Source: Spirochaetia bacterium (GTDB lineage Bacteria; Spirochaetota; UBA4802; UBA5550). Taken from it: a stretch of 8,375 nucleotides of DNA. Position 1 is the stretch's first letter. Every line of letters starts with the position of its first letter. The notes under the pieces were generated by a model that was not told the DNA's origin, did no database searches, and was given only the letters and a program-made list of their open reading frames with translations. Where the stretch lies: NCBI GenBank assembly GCA_031289575.1, contig JAITPE010000065.1, positions 1-8,375 of the forward strand. The letters are read 5' to 3'. The position numbers were made by a program, and so were the translations under genes. Below are positions 1 through 4,916 of this stretch, piece after piece.

Positions 1-28
1 CTCCATCAAGGTAAGGTAAAGGCAAAGC

Positions 29-45
29 GGGGCAATTCCTGCCCC
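29..45. repeat. Short perfect hairpin (6-bp stem)
   Basis: GGGGCA (29-34) and TGCCCC (40-45) form a perfect 6-bp stem around a 5-base loop. No T-run follows, so it is not a convincing intrinsic terminator. It is the first of three palindromes packed into 29-118, upstream of the B12 leader. Frame 1 is open from base 1 to a TAA at 106-108, but the reading is short and low-complexity, so I do not call a gene end here. Confidence 0.4.
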
Positions 46-62
46 AGACTGCGAAAATACAC

Positions 63-87
63 GGCTCTGACCCATGGGGGTCAGAGC
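63..87. repeat. Inverted pair of GGGTCAGAGC repeat
   Basis: GCTCTGACCC (64-73) and GGGTCAGAGC (78-87) form a perfect 10-bp inverted repeat around the loop ATGG. The same core occurs twice in direct orientation at 6674-6685 and 6694-6705. The similarity reaches beyond the core: ACCCAT, then 2-3 bases, then GGGTCAGAGC is seen both at 70-87 and at 6666-6684. This indicates a dispersed REP-like repeat family rather than a one-off hairpin. No T-run follows directly. Confidence 0.7.
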
Positions 88-94
88 ACCACTA

Positions 95-118
95 AAAAAT
101 TTGCTTAAGCAAATTTTT
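95..118. repeat. Perfect 24-base palindrome, AT-rich
   Basis: This is a perfect palindrome with 12-base half-sites centred on CTTAAG (104-109), with A5 at its left end and T5 at its right end. As RNA it would be a stem with little room for a loop, followed by U-rich sequence, so it could act as a bidirectional terminator closing transcription from outside the window. It lies about 40 bases upstream of the probable start of the B12 leader, so an operator or DNA-binding role is also possible. The sequence does not decide between these. Confidence 0.45.
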
Positions 119-122
119 ATGC

Positions 123-152
123 TTGCTTTTTCCATATCCCAAAACACATAGT
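123..152 (+). promoter_or_regulatory. Candidate promoter of the B12 leader
   Basis: TTGCTT (123-128) and CATAGT (147-152) are separated by 18 bases and are weak matches to -35 and -10 boxes (3/6 and 4/6). The placement is the main support: the predicted start falls at about 158-160, where the 5' strand of aptamer helix P1 begins. Treat it as a proposal. Confidence 0.3.
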
Positions 153-157
153 TGTCT

Positions 158-253
158 CACATATTTCGAAGGAAAGTGAGGTGAGAATCCTCCGCTATCC
201 CGTAACTGTAATCCGGTGAGACTTGCCGGAAAGCCAGAAGACTTCGGTATGTG
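158..253 (+). promoter_or_regulatory. Cobalamin riboswitch aptamer
   Basis: The conserved core of the cobalamin riboswitch is readable in order. GGAAA (171-175) comes first, then a P5-like hairpin with GAGG (178-181) pairing CCTC (189-192). The central CCCGTAACTGTAA (199-211) follows, then a CCGG/CCGG helix (213-216 with 226-229), and the B12 box AGCCAGAAGAC (232-242). P1 can form between CACATATT..GAA (158-170) and TTCGGTATGTG (243-253), with a 2-base bulge and G-U pairs. The B12 box follows the CCGG helix at once, so the large peripheral domain of btuB-type class I aptamers is absent and this is a compact form. The family binds adenosyl-, methyl- or aquocobalamin and normally lowers expression when B12 is plentiful. 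The downstream lipoprotein and BtuB receptor fit that role. Compact aptamers often prefer non-adenosyl cobalamins, but the ligand form is not established here. Confidence 0.9.
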
Positions 254-351
254 CTTCAGAGCCGCTCATAAGAGCGCGCTAATTTTTCGGACTTCGAGGA
301 TTGAGTCTGGAAATGCGTCGGTTTACACATACCAGAAGCGGCATAACAACC
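254..351 (+). promoter_or_regulatory. Riboswitch expression platform, switching segment
   Basis: Two local hairpins follow the aptamer. The first is CGCTC (263-267) with GAGCG (272-276) around ATAA. The second is CGGACT (288-293) with AGTCTG (304-309) around a 10-base loop, in the position of the P13/L13 hairpin. Two strands have alternative partners. CACATACC (326-333) is perfectly complementary to GGTATGTG (246-253), the 3' strand of P1. AAGCGGC (336-342) is complementary to GCCGCTT (377-383), which is also the 3' arm of the terminator-like hairpin. These competing pairings are what a switch requires. Which one forms in which state was not computed. Confidence 0.6.
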
Positions 352-396
352 CTTCCGTTACTTGCGGCTTTGGAAAGCCGCTTACCGAAGTTTTTT
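352..396 (+). terminator. Riboswitch terminator-like hairpin
   Basis: GCGGCTTT (364-371) and AAAGCCGC (374-381) give a perfect upper stem. A lower stem can extend it from CTTC (352-355) to GAAG (387-390), with two mismatches and a 3-base bulge. Six T (391-396) follow directly, as in a Rho-independent terminator. The 3' arm TACCGAAGT (383-391) is also perfectly complementary to ACTTCGGTA (241-249) in the B12-box/P1 strand. An antiterminated state is therefore available when the aptamer is unfolded. Confidence 0.6.
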
Positions 397-402
397 CCAC
401 GA

Positions 403-425
403 CTTCTTTTCTTCGGGAAAAGGAG
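403..425 (+). promoter_or_regulatory. Shine-Dalgarno-masking hairpin
   Basis: CTTCTTTTC (403-411) pairs over nine positions, one of them a G-U pair, with GAAAAGGAG (417-425) around the loop TTCGG. It covers the ribosome binding site AGGAG (421-425) of the lipoprotein, which ends 8 bases before the ATG at 434. TTTTCC (393-398) is complementary to GGAAAA (416-421), a second partner that would open this hairpin. The leader may therefore act on translation as well as on transcription. Confidence 0.55.
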
Positions 426-433
426 TAAAAATC

Positions 434-904
434 ATGTTTAAAAAAAATTCTTATTTAGTTCTTCTACTGTCCTTGTTTATAGGGACGCAGGCGTTTTTTG
501 GGTGCGACATAAGCGAGGGGAATAATTCCTCCAAGCAGATTCCCATGCCCGAGGCGCTTAAGGGAAGCTATCTTTCAACCTATAGTGAGGAATTTATAAT
601 CACCGGTACAGAGTTTACGTCAGCTTATGGCGGGGCTGTCGGCTACAAAGGAAACATTGTTAATGTGCGCGACGATGGCGGCGATACAGCGGGCTACATT
701 ACCATCCGATATACGGAAAACACCTGGAACACACCCGCAATAGGTAATTTTTATGTTATTCACTATAAAAACCTGACCAATAACAGCGTAGACCTTGCGG
801 GATCCAGTGATGGAGATGGTAAAATAACTCAAGATGAAGCGGAAGACGAGTATACGGTAACCAATGGGTACTTTAGCTCGTACAGCGTTTGTGCAAAACA
901 ATAG
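434..904 (+). CDS. B12-regulated small lipoprotein, possible partner of BtuB
   Basis: The product is a 156-residue predicted lipoprotein of unknown function. Residues 1-23 form a lipoprotein signal peptide: K3K4, then a hydrophobic run, then AFFG before C24. F at -3 and G at -1 fit the loose spirochaetal lipobox. The mature part is polar and rich in G, T, Y and N, and looks beta-rich. Residues 124-135, SSDGDGKITQDE, match an EF-hand/dockerin-type calcium loop except that position 1 is S instead of D. The start is ATG 434, behind AGGAG with 8-base spacing; in-frame starts upstream would lie inside the riboswitch platform. It is the first gene after the cobalamin riboswitch and btuB follows 8 bases later, so I infer a surface or periplasmic role in cobalamin capture. 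That resembles the idea of BtuG/BtuH in Bacteroides, but there is no visible sequence relation to them. The gene call is firm and the role is a hypothesis. Confidence 0.85.
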   Translation: MFKKNSYLVLLLSLFIGTQAFFGCDISEGNNSSKQIPMPEALKGSYLSTYSEEFIITGTEFTSAYGGAVGYKGNIVNVRDDGGDTAGYITIRYTENTWNTPAIGNFYVIHYKNLTNNSVDLAGSSDGDGKITQDEAEDEYTVTNGYFSSYSVCAKQ

Positions 905-912
905 ACGCTGAA

Positions 913-2859
913 ATGATTCTTCCGTTTATATTCAGACAGAGGAGAAAATTTCTTTTCCTCTGTCTGCCGCTTATGATAAGCATCCGCCTATATGCCGGTG
1001 AAAACGCGCAGCCGGCGGATGTTTTCTCTGATGAAGAGATTACGGTTGTCGGTACGCCGGAAACAACGCAGCAGATCAGAACCATCAGCAAAGAGGATAT
1101 TGAGCGTTCCCACGCTCCGGATCTGGCAGCGCTTCTGGAAGACATTCTGGATTTGCCGGTAACCCGTTACGGCCCATACGGAAATGTTGCGGGAATCAAT
1201 ATGCGCGGTTTTGGCTCCGGCAGGGTTGCCATTCTTATTGACGGCGTGCCGGCAAATTCTCCTCAATCAGGCGACTTTGAAATAAGTATGATTGACGTTA
1301 ACTCTATTGAAAAGATTGAGGTCATTTACGGCGGCTCTGATACAACACACAATGTATCCGGCGCAATCGGCGGGGTTATCAATATCATCACCGTAAAAAA
1401 ACAAAAACCGGGATGGCGTTTTGGCGGCGGCGTTTCAAACACATCCGCCATGCCTGGAAAGTATTACACACGGCAAGGCAAAAAAGACGGCCCTGAAACG
1501 CGGGAACTCTTTGACACACAGCACGCGGGCGTCTTTACCCGTTTCGGAGGCAATGGTTTTTCCTGGTCCGCGGATGCGTTCGCAAACCGTGCGCAGAATC
1601 ATTTCACCTTTGAGGACACCTATGGGACAACACGCCGCCGCGAAAATAATGAGGTTTGGGACACAGGAACTTCCACATCTTTTATCTGGGATATGCCGAA
1701 AGACATCAGGCTTATCGCGGGCGGCGATATCTACTATGGGGACAAGAATATTCCGGGGCCGATGTTTTCCGTCAACACAGGGAAACAAAAGGATTTTTCT
1801 TCGCGGCAAAATTTGCTGCTCAATATGCCGCGGATATTTGCAAATTCCATGTCTACAGAATTTTCGCTGAATCATACCTGGCAAAATCTTGACTTTCAGG
1901 ATTCCACTTCAGACTCGCTGCATAAAACTCACGTCATTCAGGCAGTAAACCGTTGGACTTACCGCCTCTTGCCGGAAGTTACCATGAAAGCGGGCGGCGA
2001 TTACCGCTATAGTTACCTCAATTCTACAAACCTCGGCATAAAGGATGGTCATGACGGCGGCGCGTACATAACGGCGGAAGTTGCCATCCACAGGAATTTT
2101 CTTGTCGTTCCCCATGTGAAAGTTATTTCCAACGGAACCGTCCTTGTGCCTGTTCCGAAGTTTGGCCTTGTCTGGTACGCGGCGGACCGGCTGACACTCA
2201 AAAATAATTATTTCAGAAATTTTAAATTTCCTGATTTTAACGACCTGTATTGGACAGGCGACGCGACAGCAAAGGGGAATCCCGATTTAAAACCCGAAGA
2301 CGGCATTGGCGCTGATTTTATCGCGGAATATACATGGAAGGGCATTTTTAACCTTGAAACTTCTTTGTCCGCGCAGCGGATAAAGGATTCCATTCATTGG
2401 CGTTCCATAGGCGGCGTTTGGGAACCGGTTAATATCGGCGAGGCGGCGCTCTTCGGCTGGGATTCGCGGATAGTGAGCAATTTCAGCGATTGGATTATTG
2501 TGTCTTTTTCCTATCAATATGTTCGTAGTTATATACTGACCGATGATTTAACATACGCTTCAAATATCCGCATGCCTTATATCCCCATGCATACAGCGGG
2601 TGCGTCTGTAGAGTTCCGTTGGAACAGCGGTTCCCTGCATATCGCTGGCCATTACGAAGGGCTGCGCTACACCGAAACCCTCAACATCAGCACCCTTGAT
2701 CCGCATTTTCTTCTTAACATAATCTTTAACCAGAAAATCAATAAGAACCTGACAGCTTTTGCGGCGCTGCGCAATATCTTGAATACGTCTTATGTGTCCA
2801 TGCTGGATTACCCCATGCCCGGCATAACTTTTACAATGGGCATAAAGACGGCCTATTGA
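913..2859 (+). CDS. btuB: TonB-dependent vitamin B12 receptor, BtuB-like
   Basis: This is an outer-membrane ligand-gated beta-barrel that imports cobalamin using energy from TonB-ExbB-ExbD. It has 648 residues from ATG 913. The signal peptide is about 1-28, with RQRRK at 8-12 followed by a hydrophobic stretch and a probable cut after RLYA. A TonB-box-like EEITVVG lies at 41-47. The plug spans about 42-163 and contains MRGFGSGRVAILIDGVPAN (97-115), IEKIEVIYGG and GAIGGVINIIT (150-160). The barrel has the usual FKFPDFNDLYW (437-447) and NPDLKPE (456-462) signatures and ends on an aromatic residue (Y648). A TTG at 889 is in frame, but it overlaps the lipoprotein gene and adds eight residues before a good signal peptide, so ATG 913 is preferred. 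No Shine-Dalgarno is visible before it and the lipoprotein stop is 8 bases away, so translational coupling is likely. Family membership is firm. The B12 specificity rests on the riboswitch. No btuFCD or tonB is in the window. Confidence 0.9.
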   Translation: MILPFIFRQRRKFLFLCLPLMISIRLYAGENAQPADVFSDEEITVVGTPETTQQIRTISKEDIERSHAPDLAALLEDILDLPVTRYGPYGNVAGINMRGFGSGRVAILIDGVPANSPQSGDFEISMIDVNSIEKIEVIYGGSDTTHNVSGAIGGVINIITVKKQKPGWRFGGGVSNTSAMPGKYYTRQGKKDGPETRELFDTQHAGVFTRFGGNGFSWSADAFANRAQNHFTFEDTYGTTRRRENNEVWDTGTSTSFIWDMPKDIRLIAGGDIYYGDKNIPGPMFSVNTGKQKDFSSRQNLLLNMPRIFANSMSTEFSLNHTWQNLDFQDSTSDSLHKTHVIQAVNRWTYRLLPEVTMKAGGDYRYSYLNSTNLGIKDGHDGGAYITAEVAIHRNFLVVPHVKVISNGTVLVPVPKFGLVWYAADRLTLKNNYFRNFKFPDFNDLYWTGDATAKGNPDLKPEDGIGADFIAEYTWKGIFNLETSLSAQRIKDSIHWRSIGGVWEPVNIGEAALFGWDSRIVSNFSDWIIVSFSYQYVRSYILTDDLTYASNIRMPYIPMHTAGASVEFRWNSGSLHIAGHYEGLRYTETLNISTLDPHFLLNIIFNQKINKNLTAFAALRNILNTSYVSMLDYPMPGITFTMGIKTAY

Positions 2860-2919
2860 TAATATAATTTTCTACCGAAAAAACTTTTGTCACTAATAAG
2901 CAATTTCTAAGCCGGTATT

Positions 2920-4596
2920 CTATTTTTCTTTAGATAACTCATGTATTTTCCAAACTGTCTTTGCTGCTTTGGCTAAATTATTCTGCCTTGCGGTAATTTT
3001 ACTTTCATTCCAGGTCTCGTTATTTTCACTAATATTCTTTGTGAGTAAAACATTGCTCTGTTTATAAAGCAGACACTTTTCTGTAAATGGAAGCGTGTCC
3101 GCATCTTTGTTTAATTTTTTCTCTAATATGGTTAAATTACCTATTCTATAGGTCGAACGCGTTCTTGCGTCTTGGTCAAAATCATCCCAATTACCGCCTG
3201 CGCTTCTCGGCAAAATGTGTTCTACTGTGTAAATATCAGATTCGTAATCCTGACGGGCTAATTTTGAAAAAATGTATTTTATAATTTTATGGTTTTGTGA
3301 GGACGGTTTAAATTGTTTTGAACGAAAATCATTTTCAAAATTTGAATCTGGAACATAAACCGGCTGCAAATCGTGCACATTAAACCGGCTGCCATTTACT
3401 ATATTAAGAGCAGCGCTATTGTAGCTTTTTTCTTGTTCATTCGGATTTAACCCGCCTATAATATTGTAACGGAATGAAATAACCGAAATGCATTTGATCA
3501 ATTTCGTAAACTGTTCTTTGCTTAAATATTTGTAACCGGAAATAAGTAATGGATATGGCTGTTTTATTTGAAACAATTGCAGTTCTCTTATTGCGTCCCG
3601 CGCTTCCTGCATATTATTCCACATTTCATCATTTGGCGATTGTATCGCCAAATAAATGTCGGCGGCGTCTCTCAAACTACGGGCAAGAGTAAAGACTTGT
3701 TCTTTTAAGATAATGTTTTTCTTAATTGTTTTAAACAATTCATTTTTTCGCACAAGTTTATTGTAGCTATTCCAAAAACAGCGCAGATATTCATCAAATT
3801 TATTTTCTCCTAATATTCCGACAATACTATTCCAAATGTTTTCCAGTTCCTCTATTTCGGAAATATGCGGATGTGTTCCATCAACAATCGAAAAAAAATA
3901 ATTTTTCAAAAGGTCGGCAGAAGATAATTGAACGCCGCGGGAATTTAATGTCTCAAATACTGTAAATGCATTGAGCTGATCGGAAACTTCAATAACAGTA
4001 AAAAATAATTTATCAACAAAAGTATCTATAAATTTAGCCAAATCTTCGCCGGTAGTATATTCATTTTTTATTCTTTTATAGTACCAATTAAAACATTCCA
4101 TCAAATGTTTTTCCGATGTATTAATATTGCGTATCGGCAAATCTTTTAACAATACTAAATGTTGCCGGTAATAATCATCACTATTTCTGTTGAGTTTCAA
4201 TTTATTGTTAGCTATAAGCGTTACCGGATCAACCGAACCTATATATGCGTTACGCAAATTTTCTATTCTTTGTCTATTTCTATCGCTATCAATATTGTTT
4301 TCCACAAGGTCATTCAAAGATTTCAATACCGATAAGATAAGTATTTCCATAGTGGTTAAGCGCTGCTGTCCATCTATAATGATAAATTTTTTATTATCGA
4401 GTGTTTGCAGCACTAAATATCCCATATAATGTTCTGAATCTTCTGCGGAAAGAATTACTTGAATATCCTGCCATAGGTCATCCCAATTCTCAGATGACCA
4501 TGTGTAATCTCTCTGGAATTTAGGCACTTCATAAGATATACCGTTTCCCATTATTTGGCGGTATGTTTTATTTGATGTTCCTTGAATGGCTTTCAT
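2920..4596 (-). CDS. DUF262/DUF1524 protein, GmrSD-type modification-dependent nuclease
   Basis: This 558-residue protein belongs to the single-chain GmrSD-like family, in which a ParB-like NTPase (DUF262) is joined to an HNH nuclease (DUF1524). Known members include GmrSD, which cuts DNA with glucosylated hydroxymethylcytosine, and the defence proteins BrxU and SspE. The N-terminal domain shows VPKFQRDYTW (24-33) and IIDGQQRLTT (73-82), followed by FETLNSRG (214-221). The C-terminal domain shows EHILP (459-463) and IGNLTIL (485-491), the expected His-Asn arrangement of DUF1524. All key motifs are intact, so it is probably active. The target modification cannot be read from sequence. A TTG at 4605 would add three residues but overlaps the -10 box, so ATG 4596 is chosen. 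The gene is strongly AT-rich compared with its neighbours and stands alone, without Dnd, BREX or methylase partners, which suggests acquisition as a phage-defence gene. It is convergent with btuB across 60 bases that show no clear terminator. Confidence 0.9.
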   Translation of the reverse strand: MKAIQGTSNKTYRQIMGNGISYEVPKFQRDYTWSSENWDDLWQDIQVILSAEDSEHYMGYLVLQTLDNKKFIIIDGQQRLTTMEILILSVLKSLNDLVENNIDSDRNRQRIENLRNAYIGSVDPVTLIANNKLKLNRNSDDYYRQHLVLLKDLPIRNINTSEKHLMECFNWYYKRIKNEYTTGEDLAKFIDTFVDKLFFTVIEVSDQLNAFTVFETLNSRGVQLSSADLLKNYFFSIVDGTHPHISEIEELENIWNSIVGILGENKFDEYLRCFWNSYNKLVRKNELFKTIKKNIILKEQVFTLARSLRDAADIYLAIQSPNDEMWNNMQEARDAIRELQLFQIKQPYPLLISGYKYLSKEQFTKLIKCISVISFRYNIIGGLNPNEQEKSYNSAALNIVNGSRFNVHDLQPVYVPDSNFENDFRSKQFKPSSQNHKIIKYIFSKLARQDYESDIYTVEHILPRSAGGNWDDFDQDARTRSTYRIGNLTILEKKLNKDADTLPFTEKCLLYKQSNVLLTKNISENNETWNESKITARQNNLAKAAKTVWKIHELSKEK

Positions 4597-4604
4597 AATA
4601 GCCA

Positions 4605-4634
4605 ATTTTATTGCAGATCATTTTTTTAAGTCAA
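4605..4634 (-). promoter_or_regulatory. Promoter of the DUF262 gene, likely leaderless
   Basis: On the minus strand TTGACT (4634-4629) and TAAAAT (4610-4605) are separated by 18 bases, each a 5/6 match to consensus. Transcription would start near 4598, about two bases before the ATG at 4596. No Shine-Dalgarno sequence is visible, which agrees with a leaderless message. Confidence 0.6.
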
Positions 4635-4683
4635 GCGTTTTTCAGCTCAGGATTTTCACCTGATTCCATGAATGCGTCCTTTG

Positions 4684-4767
4684 TGCCCAGAGCGGGATTT
4701 GAACCCGCACAGGAAATTCCCACATGGCCCTCAACCATGCGTGTCTACCAAATTCCACCACCTGGGC
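4684..4767 (-). tRNA. tRNA-Leu, anticodon GAG
   Basis: This is an 84-base class II tRNA. The acceptor strands are GCCCAGG (4767-4761) and TCTGGGC (4691-4685), with discriminator A at 4684. The D-arm contains TGGTAGAC. The anticodon stem CATGG/CCATG carries the loop TTGAGGG, so the anticodon is GAG and it reads CUU and CUC. A long variable arm (TGGGAATTTCC) and a T-arm GCGGG-TTCAAAT-CCCGC complete it. The 3' CCA is not encoded, because the gene continues with CAA. The DUF262 gene begins about 90 bases downstream of its 3' end, a common place for acquired genes. Confidence 0.95.
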
Positions 4768-4784
4768 AATTGCGAATCTAAAAT

Positions 4785-4813
4785 CAGGTATTTTTTATGC
4801 GTTTTTCTGTCAA
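4785..4813 (-). promoter_or_regulatory. Candidate tRNA-Leu promoter
   Basis: On the minus strand a perfect -35 box TTGACA (4813-4808) is followed after 17 bases by TACCTG (4790-4785), a poor -10 box. The -10 ends 17 bases before the tRNA 5' end. The -35 box and the placement support it; the -10 box does not. Confidence 0.4.
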
Positions 4814-4818
4814 TACAA

Positions 4819-4842
4819 AAAAATGCCGAACCCGGCATTTTT
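4819..4842. terminator. Second hairpin in tandem, terminator-like
   Basis: AAAAATGCCG-type arms (4819-4828 with 4833-4842) form a 10-bp stem around AACC, with A-runs on the left and T-runs on the right, so it reads as a terminator in both directions. It lies between the terminator of the CoA-transferase gene and the tRNA promoter and could serve as a back-up terminator insulating the tRNA gene. Confidence 0.55.
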
Positions 4843-4856
4843 CCTGTAAGGACAAT

Positions 4857-4885
4857 AAAAAAGACCGGCAATGCCGGTCTTTTTT
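4857..4885 (-). terminator. Intrinsic terminator of the CoA-transferase gene
   Basis: GACCGGC (4863-4869) and GCCGGTC (4873-4879) form a perfect 7-bp stem around AAT, extended by six A-T pairs to a 13-bp stem. It lies about 30 bases past the stop codon of the minus-strand CoA-transferase gene and ends in a T-run in that direction. The symmetry makes it bidirectional. Confidence 0.85.
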
Positions 4886-4916
4886 ATTTTTGTCTTTTTT
4901 ACTTTTTAGTTTAATT

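Noticed and set aside
216..428. A 70-residue open frame inside the B12 leader
   Set aside because: It lies wholly within the riboswitch aptamer and expression platform, has no ribosome binding site and shows no protein-like pattern.
362..433. An upstream, longer start for the lipoprotein
   Set aside because: It would lie inside the terminator-like hairpin and place 24 unlikely residues before a good signal peptide; ATG 434 has a proper ribosome binding site.
1435..1884. 149-residue frames on both strands inside btuB
   Set aside because: They overlap a clearly coding receptor sequence and look like shadows, with no start signals or family motifs.
2860..2919. An att-type duplication of the tRNA 3' end beyond the DUF262 gene
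   Set aside because: I compared this stretch with the tRNA 3' half and found no match, so there is no direct sign of site-specific integration.
4658..4789. ACCTGATT (4658-4665) and AATCAGGT (4782-4789) flanking the tRNA as inverted repeats
   Set aside because: Eight bases are too short to be convincing as an attachment site, the orientation is inverted rather than direct, and no integrase is present.
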